From Mactromeris polynyma (lineage: Eukaryota > Mollusca > Bivalvia > Venerida > Mactridae), in assembly GCA_032209605.1 (NCBI GenBank), contig JASFXZ010000040.1, positions 1,798,001-1,862,000 on the forward strand: a DNA stretch of 64,000 nucleotides, written 5' to 3'. Position numbers and translations under genes: made by a program. The notes beneath the pieces were generated by a model, which did no database searches, was not told the DNA's origin, and saw nothing but the letters and a program-made list of their open reading frames with translations. This document shows, in pieces, positions 41,001 to 48,205 of the stretch (its first letter is position 1; the number at the start of each line of letters is the position of its first letter).

Positions 41001-42587
41001 TTTTTGAGATATGAGCGAAAAAGAAAAAAATGCTAATTTTCATCAAAGAAAGGCCCATAACTCTGTTTTCCCTGATAAGAGAAAGCCCAAGTCCACATGT
41101 TCATTAGCTGATATGTATTTATGCAAAGTTTCAATAATTTTATTCAAACTGTGACTTTACATATATATATATAACATGGACATTAAGTCAAAAATGCTAA
41201 TTTCATCCAGTTGAGGCCCATACCTCTGTTTTCTTTGGGTTAAGAAATATGCCAAACCCCCAGTGCACAACTTCATAAGCAGAGCTGTAGTTATACAATG
41301 CTTAAAAAACTTTTGCTCGAACACTTTACACTTGTGATAAAAAGTCAAAAACCCCCATTTTCACAAATCAAAGGCTTTTTAAATGTTTGCCCTTTATGGA
41401 GAGCTATTCGAAACCCCAGGCGCACAACTTCACATGCTGATATAAATTCCTATAAAGTTTGAATAAGTCTAACGATTCAGGAGATATAAACAACACAAGG
41501 ACAGAAGGACAGACTGACAGATAGACGAGGGTTAATCTAAACACAAAAATGCACAACAATTATTGAATTAATATTAATTATTATAGAAAACACACACATT
41601 ATGAGGTACACAAAACAAATGGGATGACACGGCCATAACCGAAAAGACCACCATTAATACATAACTACATGGATATTTAAAAGCAAATATACTGAAATAT
41701 TACATTATACTGTTTCGATGTTAAGGAGCTGCAGCAAAGAAATAAAGTTCAAAGCTTTTATATTAACCCACCATTTCGAAGAAAATGAAAATTTTAATCC
41801 AAATTCAAAACTCTAACTCTAAGCCTTCTTCACACACATTAAATCTCAAAAATACAAATTAATCAACTAAACATAGTGTTGATACATCATCAACTTATTC
41901 GAAACATTCTGACCGGTAAAGCGTTGGAAAAACTAAAATCAGTTTGATCATCTTCATGATTGTAATCAAAGAATATCCTATTTAATAATTGATAACAATC
42001 TGATCAACAATAAATAAGGCCAAATTAAAAAGATGTGTGATTCAGGTGACCAATCCAGTCCCATCTTTTTCCAAGCCAACCATGTATTTTTATAAACAAT
42101 TGTGAAGACTAAATTTGTAACCACAACTGAATATTCCTAAATTGACTTTGAATCTTATGTGAGAAGACACCATTTTCTGCAGGGGTTCCACTAGGTGTTG
42201 AATTTCAAGGGTCATTTTGATAATTTTTGACCAGATTTACCATTTTATAGCGAAATTACCTCTAATTTAGAGAACAATTTACCCTTCAGCCAGAATCCTG
42301 AGGGTCAAAATGTGGCATTTTGAAATTCCAGGGATCAAAGGGTCAACTCCAGGGTCAAATGGAACCCCTGTTCTGTGTATTTTTTATATAGAACAACAAA
42401 TAGATACAAAGTTTTATCTAAATATAAAGTGCCAAGCCAAAATCTATGAGTGTGATAGTTCTATTTTTATAAGACAGCTTCTAATACAATCTACGTACAT
42501 ACTACATGTACACAAGAAACAAATAGTTAATTAGTAAAACCACACAACACACTCTATACATTGTTGGTCACTTACGTCCTCAAACAT
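3186..42587 (-). CDS. FYB1-like: Gene A: FYB1/ADAP-like adaptor protein, 14 coding exons, complete
   Basis: Exons in order: 42576-42587, 36500-37523, 21775-21886, 20947-21000, 19891-19979, 18582-18625, 17487-17536, 16586-16754, 16207-16260, 15757-15931, 11152-11204, 4948-5000, 4172-4233, 3186-3208. All junctions are GT-AG, every phase matches, and no stop occurs before TGA at 3186; the sum is about 657 residues. Layout: MFEDDEDIYDD start; proline/lysine-rich disordered region (about 16-345); acidic tyrosine motifs EFYDD, EDYDD, ELYEAL; lysine-glutamate helix (about 500-536); SH3-like segment with LTLTAGEEVDIIR (about 537-612); tail EVYEDVD and EIYEECN. This order matches the FYB1/FYB2/PRAM1 family, whose vertebrate members link SH2 proteins such as SLP-76 and Fyn to integrin and actin control. 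Family assignment rests on pattern recognition without a database search; the exon model is firmer than the name. Role in this animal (perhaps haemocyte signalling) is inference. Confidence 0.85.
3530..4045. repeat. Dispersed repeat, single-module copy
   Basis: Contains AGAGGCCCACGAGGACC, TTTTTAGCTCCTGTGAC, ACCATTTGAACAA, then GACTGACGTACGGACGCATG. This is the same order as the 12331-13225 copy but without tandem expansion. Lies in introns 12-13 of gene A. Confidence 0.65.
4767..4873. mobile_element. Short MITE with CAAGGTTCTCACT ends
   Basis: 107 bp with CAAGGTTCTCACTAGG opposite GAGTGAGAACCCTG. Lies in intron 12 of gene A next to exon 12. No clear target duplication. Confidence 0.6.
6372..6451. 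mobile_element. Foldback element family 2, copy 1
   Basis: 80-bp palindrome, ATCAAGGGCTCAGCACAAG opposite CTTGCACTGAACCCTTGAT, with inner arms GACTATCC and GGATAGTC. It would form a near-perfect hairpin. A second copy lies at 31064. Confidence 0.78.
6790..7012 (-). mobile_element. tRNA-Gly-like SINE with internal duplication
   Basis: Minus strand CCACCCTGTTAGCTTAGGTA then GTAGAGC forms an A-box, with GCC in the anticodon position. Next comes AGAACCTAGAGTGAGGGGCA, repeated with small changes 46 bp on (CACAGAGAACATACAGT occurs twice). Intron 11 of gene A. Confidence 0.65.
8537..8857 (+). repeat. (CATT)n microsatellite, about 80 units
   Basis: A 321-bp run of CATT with no interruption that I can see. 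It produces long FIHS-repeat open frames that are artefacts of the repeat. Lies in intron 11 of gene A; expected to be highly variable in length. Confidence 0.97.
9940..10100 (+). mobile_element. tRNA-derived SINE
   Basis: Plus strand GAGGCACAGTGGTCGAGGAG then TAGAGCATCTGACTCCAGAT resembles a tRNA from D-arm to anticodon arm, followed by GGTCGCGAGTTAGAGGCCC in the B-box position. The tail TGACAC and a short body follow. Intron 11 of gene A. Confidence 0.65.
10792..10940. mobile_element. Foldback element family 1, copy
   Basis: 149 bp, CACAGGAGATTGTCACAAG at the left. Two internal GAAGGGATAAAGGGAGAGAA modules sit on the right arm and the right end is truncated at GACAATTT. Lies in intron 11 of gene A. 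Confidence 0.8.
11152..15931 (-). CDS. Gene A exons 10-11: SH3-like domain core
   Basis: Exon 10 is 15757-15931 (175 nt, phase 0 to 1); exon 11 is 11152-11204 (53 nt, phase 1 to 0). The joined sequence carries KSGELTLTAGEEVDIIRMV, then NNPRGKWLIRVLSTEK, then VGYCDENNIEVD. The pattern L-x-L-x-x-G-E-x-V-D-I-I-R ... GKW ... VGY is what an SH3 fold shows around the RT loop, the n-Src loop and the strand after it. It lacks the conserved ALYDY start, as expected for the divergent FYB-type SH3 that does not bind ordinary PxxP ligands. A 4.5-kb intron splits the domain before the GYC strand. Confidence 0.83.
12331..13225. repeat. 133-bp tandem array inside a dispersed repeat
   Basis: The unit around AGGATGCAACAGAGCAAG starts at 12412, 12545, 12678, 12811, 12934 and 13071: three spacings of exactly 133, then 123 and 137. 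The first three units are almost identical and later ones diverge. Flanks (AGAGGCCCAAGAGGGCC before; GACGGACAATTCACCATGA after) belong to a longer dispersed repeat also seen at 3530-4040 with a single module. Confidence 0.88.
14435..14633. mobile_element. Foldback element family 1, copy with unrelated core
   Basis: About 199 bp with CACAAGAGATTGTCATGAG and GTGACAATCTCCTGTG ends and CTCTCCCTT arms. A central stretch including TTTTCCAGTCCAAAATCGCG is absent from the other copies. Lies in intron 10 of gene A. Confidence 0.75.
16207..16754 (-). CDS. Gene A exons 8-9: proline hinge and charged helix
   Basis: Exon 8 is 16586-16754 (acceptor TTTTAG, donor AAG|GTACAT) and exon 9 is 16207-16260 (acceptor TTTTCAG, donor AAG|GTAACT). 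Exon 8 begins EPEDEAPPSLGPKPSSAPPP and ends in a Lys/Glu run. Exon 9 continues as ELLKKKEKELKKLTKLLK, 18 codons, phase 0 to 0. In ADAP a comparable charged amphipathic helix packs against the SH3-like core, making it a helically extended SH3 domain. The order and charge pattern here match that arrangement. Confidence 0.85.
17487..17536 (-). CDS. Gene A exon 7
   Basis: 50 nt, phase 0 in and phase 2 out, acceptor GTTTTAG and donor GTAAGT. It encodes GSEVDDDPGELYEALS, another acidic tyrosine motif (ELYEAL). Because exon 6 leaves and exon 7 enters at phase 0, any 21-nt core from the array between them could be inserted in frame. Confidence 0.82.
17655..18581 (-). repeat. 43-bp tandem array seeded by the exon 6 splice junction
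   Basis: About 22 units of 43 bp fill most of intron 6. The best-kept block has nine consecutive 21-nt cores at 18109, 18152, 18195, 18238, 18281, 18324, 18367, 18410 and 18453 (each +20). On the minus strand each core is preceded by TATCAG or TGTCAG and followed by GTAAGT in seven cases, GTAATT in one (18281) and GCAAGT in one (18367). The cores translate as ISDIAPL, ITDIAPL, ITDIAPP, ITDIVPP or IIDIAPP, all open. Older units near 17661, 17704 and 17747 read ITNIDPP with a GTTAGC donor. The next two units toward exon 6 (18496, 18539) are decayed, the first with a stop. Introns between adjacent units would be 22 nt, too short for normal splicing. Confidence 0.9.
18582..18625 (-). CDS. Gene A exon 6: EDYDDVGIAPP, seed of the intron-6 array
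   Basis: 44 nt, phase 1 in and phase 0 out; acceptor TTTCAG, donor CCA|GTAAGTC. It encodes EMLQEDYDDVGIAPP, a YDDV motif of the class that binds the SLP-76 SH2 domain in vertebrate ADAP. Its last 21 nt and its donor lie in exact 43-bp register with the tandem array downstream in intron 6 (18453 + 3x43 = 18582), and the cores of that array encode near-copies of the exon's last seven residues. Confidence 0.82.
18862..19427. mobile_element. Inverted-repeat element in intron 5 of gene A
   Basis: About 45-bp inverted repeats: TTGATTTGTAATTGATTACA at 18862 runs through GAGATAGGCCC, and its inverse is at 19381-19427. Few mismatches. The interior shows no coding region and no clear target duplication is seen. 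Confidence 0.7.
19891..19979 (-). CDS. Gene A exon 5: acidic stretch plus LPPPPL
   Basis: 89 nt, phase 2 in and phase 1 out. It encodes IMTEEEEAEWGDNGFPGLP then VENLPPPPL. The LPPPP run is of the type that binds EVH1/Ena-VASP domains; vertebrate ADAP carries an EVH1 ligand too, so the link to actin regulators is a reasonable inference. Confidence 0.85.
20947..21000 (-). CDS. Gene A exon 4: basic proline segment
   Basis: 54 nt, phase 2 to phase 2, acceptor CTTTCAG and donor GTGAGT. It encodes GSCPKPKPRKSLRKAPP. As a symmetric exon of 18 codons it could be skipped without a frameshift. PKPKPRK is SH3-ligand-like, which is inference. Confidence 0.8.
21775..21886 (-). CDS. Gene A exon 3: acidic tyrosine motif
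   Basis: 112 nt, phase 1 in and phase 2 out, acceptor ATTCAG and donor GTAAGT. It encodes ESHGFTEYEEEEFYDDCG followed by a basic end (ETRKKSRVV). The YDD within acidic sequence is a plausible tyrosine-kinase and SH2-ligand site. Confidence 0.85.
22012..22269. mobile_element. MITE with GGGCCCGTATTACAGAA ends
   Basis: Left end GGGCCCGTATTACAGAAGCA; right end TGTTTCTGTAATATTGCCC. Further inverted similarity lies inside (CATCTTAAGTGAATCTTAA versus AAGATTTTACTGAAGATG). 258 bp, intron 2 of gene A. Confidence 0.7.
24244..24324. mobile_element. Foldback element family 1, short copy with perfect 8-bp duplication
   Basis: 81-bp near-palindrome starting CACAGGAGATTGTCATGAG and ending GTGACAATCTCCTGTG. 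It is flanked on both sides by CAACAGAC (24236-24243 and 24325-24332), which defines the element ends. It lies in intron 2 of gene A. The 8-bp duplication suggests hAT mobilisation. Confidence 0.88.
25170..25680. repeat. Dispersed repeat with GACGGACGGACAGACAGACA end
   Basis: Starts GCGTCCATAGGACACAGATG, then CCCCCACT. It holds two tandem modules of GGGCCATAACT...GAAACCCCAG...GCACAACTA and ends GACAAGGGCAAAAGC with GTGGGGGCATAAA. Related pieces lie at 7604-7870, 16930-17330, 23700-24110, 34500-34770 and 40970-41530. Such repeats are abundant in bivalve genomes as I know them; no coding frame. Confidence 0.75.
26150..26332. repeat. 21-22 bp minisatellite (GTCTGCAATGACATGACCATG)
   Basis: About seven to eight copies of a 20-22 bp unit built on CTGCAATGACATGACCATG, with variant CCACAATGACATTACAATG. 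It lies in intron 2 of gene A. The open frame on the minus strand is repeat-derived and not a gene. Confidence 0.85.
29740..30640. repeat. Dispersed repeat built of TGACCTAGTGACCTA modules
   Basis: At least four degenerate modules, each with a TTTTCTATNATTTGACCTAG-like segment followed by GACTTGCATTTCATCAAGA, ending in GGCAGACAGACAAATTATGA. Intron 2 of gene A. Confidence 0.65.
31064..31145. mobile_element. Foldback element family 2, copy 2
   Basis: 82-bp palindrome, TATCGAGGGTTCAATGCAAG opposite CTTGCGCTGAACCCTCGATA, with inner arms ACTATACT and AGTATAGT. Same design as the copy at 6372, with a different loop. Confidence 0.78.
36500..37523 (-). CDS. Gene A exon 2: long proline/lysine-rich disordered region
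   Basis: This 1024-nt exon has acceptor TTTGTAG and donor G|GTAAGTCG, entering at phase 0 and leaving at phase 1. It encodes 341 residues rich in Pro, Lys, Gly and Asn. Visible pieces are a short helix-like start (ANKPVSALLSRFEQ), several PxxP or PPxP stretches (DSPPKPVLNPKPAVKPK, VPVPPSPKDKPAKFG), and PIDFRSRLKPAAERKSVH, which resembles the short repeated FR-x-x-L-K motifs of FYB proteins. No folded domain is evident. The region fits an SH3-ligand-bearing linker, as in ADAP. The antisense strand is also open for 271 codons because the exon is Pro/Gly-rich; I treat that as a shadow. Confidence 0.88.
39464..39643. mobile_element. Tigger/pogo-like MITE in intron 1 of gene A
   Basis: Ends CAGTAAAACCTCAATAATAA and its inverse (AGTGAGGTTTTACTG) are flanked by TA on both sides. 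CAGTRAAACCTC-type termini with TA duplication are typical of pogo/Tigger-derived elements. A one-sided relative (GGTGGTCTTTAAG...TTACTGTA) ends near 35932. Confidence 0.75.
42180..42370. mobile_element. MITE with CAGGGGTTCCA ends
   Basis: 191 bp starting CAGGGGTTCCACTAGG and ending TGGAACCCCTG, with TTCTG on both sides. The interior holds inverted CAAGGGTCA / GGGTCAAA segments. It looks hAT-like by its CAGGG terminus. It lies about 200 bp into intron 1 of gene A. Confidence 0.65.
42576..42587 (-). CDS. Gene A exon 1 (start codon, 4 codons)
   Basis: ATG TTT GAG GAC followed directly by GTAAGT, phase 0. Joined to exon 2 it gives MFED-DEDIYDDTAEE, which places an acidic tyrosine motif at residue 9. 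I chose this start because exon 2 is open up to its acceptor and continues in frame here; a downstream ATG in exon 2 (residue 16) is the alternative. The 12-nt coding part is too short to recognise alone, so support comes from phase, the consensus donor and the acidic context. Confidence 0.65.
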
Positions 42588-42960
42588 AATTATGTTATTA
42601 TTGAACCTGTCGTCTCATGGAAAGAATCTGTCAATCATCTCCTTATAAACCAAACGCCAGTAAGTTACGAGTAACTGTCAGCCATGCACTGTCAATCAAA
42701 AATAAAATATAAATATCATACAGAAAAAATGCGCGTCATTCATTAAAAATAACATAATATTATTGACATGCGTTAAATCAAACTAAAATAATTACACAAC
42801 GATATAATACAAACCAAAATATATCCGTTAATCCTTGTTACTGAAACTTCCGAAAGTTCTAAAACTTCCCCTTATTCTATCAGGAAGTAAATATAAGATA
42901 TCTGGTAAAAGTGTCCTCCCTTGGTTCACGCTTTGTAGTCATTGAACATAAAATCACGGC
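42588..42960 (-). promoter_or_regulatory. Probable 5' UTR and promoter region of gene A
   Basis: This is upstream of the gene A start codon on the minus strand. It contains ETS-type core sequences: GGAAGT read on the minus strand near 42848 (plus ACTTCCG-like) and AGGAAGT on the plus strand near 42891. No TATA box is evident and no transcription start can be placed. A further untranslated exon upstream is possible. Confidence 0.3.
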
Positions 42961-43162
42961 GAGCAGTCAATATAAGTTGCAATGAGCAGGGGCGTAGTAA
43001 CAACAAGAAATTGGAAGGTTAAGATTGTTTGTGCAACACAAAAAAATGCCGAGATGTTACGCTGGCTGTTCACTCCAGATCCAAAATGGATTTCGGTAAA
43101 TTCACCAAAATTCTGAGGATTTCGGTAATGATGAGAAGAAGTTTTATTTCACAACATAGAAC

Positions 43163-44905
43163 CAAAGACCTAAATACCACAGATGCGCTACTCGGCCAGA
43201 TATCGTAAACTCTCGCGGCAAATAAAATCTCGCGAGAGCAGGTTAACGTTACCAGATATGGCGCATCGATACAATGTTAACGGCAGACGTAGTCTAAAAA
43301 CAATATAATGTTGTCAAAATAAAATATGAAACTCTCTGTCTGTTTTGTTATTCATACTCAGATTAAATATAGATTGTTTATAGTTACTTTTAAAGGAATG
43401 TCTTATGAAAATGGCACATAGCGCTAAAATCCATAAAATAGTTTAGACATCTTTCGCGGCTGGCCATTTAATTTCAATGTTTAAACAATTTCTGTGTTCT
43501 CATATAAATTGATAATTGACAGTAATAAATGAATGTTCTTGTGTTTTAATTAATTTGATTGGTCGATGCCTATTGTTTTGCAATTCATAAACCACGCCCT
43601 CGGCAGATTAGTTATACTGGTCAATGCTGTAATTGAAAATTGCCCTAGGTGTCAGCTGTAAAAACACGAGGGTCATAAAACCCCAGGAGATCTTTGTTAT
43701 GTGTTAATTCATACTGCTATTTCCTGTTTAATAGAATAAGTGCCTTTGATAATTGAAATGATTAGGTCATATCAGTCTGTGATCTCAAACACAATCGGGT
43801 TTCAACGTCTGTCATCCAGAAATGTTCATATTTCAAAGACTAAACCAGCCTCTTCCGACATTTTTTAATGTTAATTCTTGTTCAGAATTAAATTGCTGTC
43901 ACCACCCGGTTACACAGACAATAAATACATTGATTTGACCTACTAAATTTTTATTTTTCACACCCTTGTGCTGGGGAAAATAGACGACTTGTGTACACAA
44001 ACATGACATGCTCGCGTGATTTACATCATTTGTTTAATTAATCTTTACACAATTTTAAGATTATGTGAACACAGATTGTTTTTCACAGCAGCCTTTTAAA
44101 ATGTTTAATTGACATGGAAGTGTGTTAGTACAATTAGAATTTGATGAAATATCCATAAATGAAGCGGAAATAACCGACCTGTTTAGAAATATAGTTATGA
44201 AGCAATAATGTTGTGAAAATTTCTTTTATCTTGGATTGTTTGATCGCCGTTTCTGGAAAAACTATAAATATTAAACACATTTTGTCGAGGATTTGACGTC
44301 CTAAAAGATTGCTTTTTACATTTGGGTAAGTTAGATATATGGTTCTTATTGTGAAAATCCGAGAATTGATAGGAAACTTAACGTGAGTCTGTGAAGAATT
44401 TACGCTTCAGCGTGAATTCGCTACCTATGATTACTTGAATGCTGTTAATGCAAAAACTTGAATATATTGTAACCTAATATTTTTAATATGCTTTAACTTA
44501 ATACAAGGATTTATCGTTTGATAAGAATAAATAAAGTGTCCGATTTGTACGAAAACATGAATAAATTTGCGACCAAAATATAGAGGCGTGATTCGGCTTT
44601 CATTCGAGCAAAGACCTAAAACGTCTTTTAGGTCTTTTTTTGGAGTAAAGGATTTTAACTTATATTAACTTTTTATCATTGAAAGCTTTTTAAAAAAAAT
44701 AATGGTTTCAAAACTGTCCAAACTGTGTTTTGAAAGGTTTTTGAGAATAAAAGGTTTTTTGAATTGAAATGCAATACAAAATGGCGACGTCTAGCAGTTT
44801 TCCAAATCTCGCGCACCTGTTTCGTTTCTCGGATCGTCGAGTGAACGAACGAGACTTCGTTCTATGGTCGCATCTTGTAGCGCATCTATGGTATTTAGGT
44901 CTTTG
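43163..44905. mobile_element. 1.74-kb element with 29-bp inverted repeats and 7-bp target duplication
   Basis: The left end CAAAGACCTAAATACCACAG (43163) matches the right end read in reverse (44905), continuing through AGATGCGCTAC with one mismatch over 29 bp. ATAGAAC flanks both sides (43156-43162 and 44906-44912). No transposase frame is seen inside, so it is non-autonomous. The motif CAAAGACCTAAA also occurs as an internal palindrome at 44608-44640 and as a lone copy near 45066, suggesting nested or repeated insertions. Superfamily unknown. Confidence 0.75.
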
Positions 44906-45410
44906 ATAGAACTTTATATAAAATACACATTTCAAATATCTTCATTGACTAGACCGTAATGGTCCATGTTCAAAATAAACATATATACAGTTTTCCTTAA
45001 CATAACAGGCGACAGTCAGTTTAAAATGGATATTTAAATATACGTTAATTCAAATGTGTTCATCGAATCAAAGACCTAAATACCAAATGATACAATAATA
45101 TTGAATATGTTCCCTATGGTGGCATATTACTGCCACCAGTTAGCATGATAGCGTTCGCGAATTGTTTCGTGTTAACCAATTAATTGACCTTTCTGCCGAT
45201 ATTGATTGACAGCTCGCGTTAGCCAATCGCGTTGCAGTATTCGCGCACACCTCCGGCATTGTTGTATCGACGCCATTTTGTTAGACAAGCGCTACAGTTG
45301 TCAACAAATTTGTCTAAGAGTGATAGTTTTGGGGAAAGCAAATTACAGGGTGTTTATTATTGATAAATTGCAATAAAGTTTGTTTGTTGTTGTTTTATTG
45401 ATCTAAGACA

Positions 45411-45616
45411 ATGGTGAAAATGTGTAGCTTCGGGCTGTGTGATAGTGACAATAGATATCCAGACTGATAGGTGGCGTGAAGTTTTTACCTTTTCCAAAAC
45501 CTAAGACAAATTTGGAAAAATGCATGCGGTGGATTAAGTTGTGCAGCAGACCGCATCACCAGTTAAATCCATCTAAAATTAATGCAAACAGATATGCCCC
45601 ATTGATAAAAAGATAA
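45411..45616 (+). pseudogene. THAP zinc-finger exon with a frameshift
   Basis: From ATG at 45411 the frame reads MVKMCSFGLCDSDNRYPD and then hits TGA at 45465. The THAP pattern resumes one frame over at 45473 with FLPFPKPKTNLEKCMRWIKL, then a Cys-x-x-x-His-type segment (CSRPHH) and NPSKINANRY, stopping at 45614. CxxxC, the FxFPK box, the Trp and the distal C..H are the THAP signature. An 8-nt spacer where 9 would be needed points to a one-base loss. No exon with the remaining half (usually starting VCSKHF) is seen. It lies upstream of gene B on the same strand. Confidence 0.72.
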
Positions 45617-46174
45617 CTTTTTGTTTGGTATTTGTTATGTTTACCTTTAAATATCAGTTTGACTAGGAGGGGACAAACATTACAAGTTAATGAAAAGTCT
45701 GGACCCAAGTATTTCTTTCGAAAGTAATTTAAATGTCAGAAAAGTTCTTATTTCTTCATTACATGCATTTCAAATGCATTGGGGGTTTACAATTTATGTA
45801 CGTATAGAAATTTGTAATATATCTGGTTAAAAAATCCTAAATATCACACCTACGAGTATGTTGATTTTGTTAAATAAATAAACCTATTTTCTAACATTCA
45901 ACACAAGTCAAAATGTTTTTGTATAAATGGTCATTTAGGTAAAGGCTAAGAAAATAATTTACATGTATTTGTATTACTGGTTTATGAGGTCGCCCGTCGC
46001 CGCGCACATTTGATAATGCACTTTATGGTAGTTTGGTCGACCCGGTATGTCCCCCGCACACCATAAATAGACTTTTTGAAACCAAAGGGGGGAATTTACC
46101 TGCCAGTATAGCATTATAGATCAAACAGACAATTTTTTTGAAGCCAAAGACGGCCACTGCACAGTGCCAATGAG

Positions 46175-46379
46175 ACCTATCGTACAGTTACCATTTTCCT
46201 GGCACCTAACCAGTACTTTCCTGGAATCTACCCAGTACTTTCCTGGTTACATGCCAATACTATGTTAGGTGGGAAACACTGAAAAGCATTTCTGTTTTAT
46301 CCGGCGAGACGAGGGATCGAACCCACGACCTTCGGATTCGTAGTCAGCAGCGTTAACCACTGAGCCACAGGGACACCTC
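46175..46379 (-). mobile_element. tRNA-derived SINE
   Basis: On the minus strand the head reads GTCCCTGTGGCTCAGTGGTT (A-box like), then GGGTTCGATCCC (B-box). The body continues with repeated CCAGGAAAGTACTGG. The anticodon stem does not pair, so it is not a functional tRNA. Same family as 54745 and 63370. Confidence 0.75.
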
Positions 46380-47473
46380 AAATAATTTACATTTCTCAAC
46401 GTTGTTGTATATGTGTCGGATAGTGACAGCAAAAACTGATTGGATGCATATTGGACTCCCACTGGGCCAGACTGTGAAATGCTGATTACGGGGCTGGATA
46501 AGATTTACACCTAGATAGTGCACACATGCGACATTATTGTTTATTGCATAACATTATATAATTTGTCCAACCTATGTACATGCCTTGTGTCTGCCTATGT
46601 TTCTATTTTATCATTGTATCTTTACAGTATGATTTCTGGAATTTGTAGAAATATATGTTGCAGGATTTGAAGATTTGAGAAATAATCCTTATATTCTAAT
46701 GTCCATCCGTTTTTGTGTAATGTCCATCTCCACACAAAATAAAGGTCGTTTATTTACACAAACATAACTATACCTAAACTTGATGACTAAAATGACTTTC
46801 ATTCACACTAAATAACATTATACATAAGGGGACGGACATCACAGATAACGTTTCATGTTTTTTTTGGGGTAAATACTTCCCCTGTAAACCCGCAATAAAC
46901 TGCAAACATGGGCTTACATGAAATAATAATGATCACATGCATAATAATTGGTTCGAAATTTATCTGATATAAAGGACATTCTAATATAAAATGAAATTCG
47001 TCTTCTAAAACATTACATAGTTGACATTTTCTTTCTGATCGTGGTAAAGCATTTAAGGTTTATTCCATCTTCCCGTTTCAATTTCCAGTCTATGGCTTGA
47101 TACTCTTAATCTAGTCAGAGCAGATCTATATTAAATAATATTTATTTTGGCAAGATATAGTTTAAAGCCGAAATATCATATAATGAGGAAAAATCCGATA
47201 GAATACTATCTACATCAGCCCGTTATAGTTCTTTGTTCGACGCCATATTGGACATGGCTTGTCTAACGTAGTTACAGCGAGAACCTGTTACTAAGGGGGG
47301 CGTGGCTACGAAGCGTCTGCAGAAAGGTCAATTATTACGATAATTATCTAACTATCTAGTTAATATTCGTGATACATTTTCGGTAAGATAAATATCATAA
47401 AACTAGAAACAGACTTGAAAGTGCCCAGAACTGACACCTCTTACCTTTTTATGATGTATTACACGAGATTAAG

Positions 47474-47753
47474 TGGTAACACGAATCTTATCTAGTTGAC
47501 CACTTAATATGTTACTTAATAACTCAAATTCGCGAATTTCAGTTAAGATTCGTGTTACCACTTATATAAATTTATAAATGCATTTTTGGCTTCTAAATGT
47601 AAGTGGTATCTAGTCGACCACTTATTATGTTACTTAACAACTCAAATTCGCGAACCATAACTAGATAAATAGTAACACGAATCTTAAGCGAATTTGAGTT
47701 ATTAAGTCTAACATAATAAGTGGTCAACTAGATAAGATTCGTACGTGTTACCA
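47474..47753. mobile_element. 280-bp complex foldback element
   Basis: Starts TGGTAACACGAATCTTATCT and ends in its inverse (AGATAAGATTCGTACGTGTTACCA is the right end). The inverted arms run about 60 bp through CTAGTTGACCACTT and ACTCAAATTCGC. The central part repeats the same modules in both directions. No clear target duplication. Confidence 0.75.
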
Positions 47754-48149
47754 GTTTCGGCCTATTGTTGCCAGCTTTCTTGACTTTTCCAGTGGTCTCT
47801 ACCATCCGGCATTAATTTCCCCCTTCACTGTTTGTCCTCTTTTATTCTCCTAGTTATTCCTTATGGTCTGCCAGACCATTCCTTTATTTTTATGGATTGT
47901 TGTTTTCCTGGAGTACTGTGTGGGGAGTCACTGTCACATGTGGCGTTCCCAGTAATAAAATATTCTCTCTCTTTCACATAGCTTAGAAAAACCAAGTCTC
48001 TTCTGGTTTGTTAACGTTTGTGCAAATGACCAGAGGTACACATAAACCAGTGATGTTTCATCACGTGTTGGCAGGGGTTCCAACGCTCCGTTCCCCCCAA
48101 CGATCAACCCCCGCGCAGAAATCTGACTAGATTCGTGCGTGTAACTCTA

Positions 48150-48205
48150 ATCAACTTCTTAACGTCAGGGGAAGTAACTGTTGCGAGAACCAAAATATGG
48201 CGGAT
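48150..48205 (+). promoter_or_regulatory. Gene B start region with YY1-like AAAATATGGCGG
   Basis: The first ATG sits inside an AANATGGCGG-type sequence, the consensus bound by YY1 and often found just downstream of TATA-less start sites. The local sequence is richer in CpG than the surrounding DNA. I see no TATA box at a fitting distance. The initiation site itself cannot be fixed. Confidence 0.35.

Larger units (their letters stand above)
37524..42575 (-). other. Gene A intron 1
   Basis: 5 kb holding the Tigger-like MITE, the CAGGGG MITE, a dispersed repeat (40970-41530), and a degenerate stretch of GGGACCCCTAA-type repeats at 40190-40380. No exon seen. Confidence 0.65.

Noticed and set aside
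44608..44640. Hairpin followed by a T run, terminator-like
   Set aside because: The sequence is eukaryotic; the palindrome is made of the transposon end motif.
44780..44905. Short frame MATSSSFPNLAHLFRF in good ATG context
   Set aside because: Only about 41 codons, lies inside the 1.74-kb transposon and ends at its terminal repeat; no downstream exon.
46290..46379. Possible tRNA-Arg gene
   Set aside because: A- and B-box sequences are present but the anticodon and acceptor stems do not pair, and a SINE body follows; called a SINE.
47220..47345. Inverted similarity to 45185-45290 (TAATTGACCTTTCTGC, GCCATNTT)
   Set aside because: Shared words are short and in inconsistent order; could be chance or promoter motifs, not a convincing element end.
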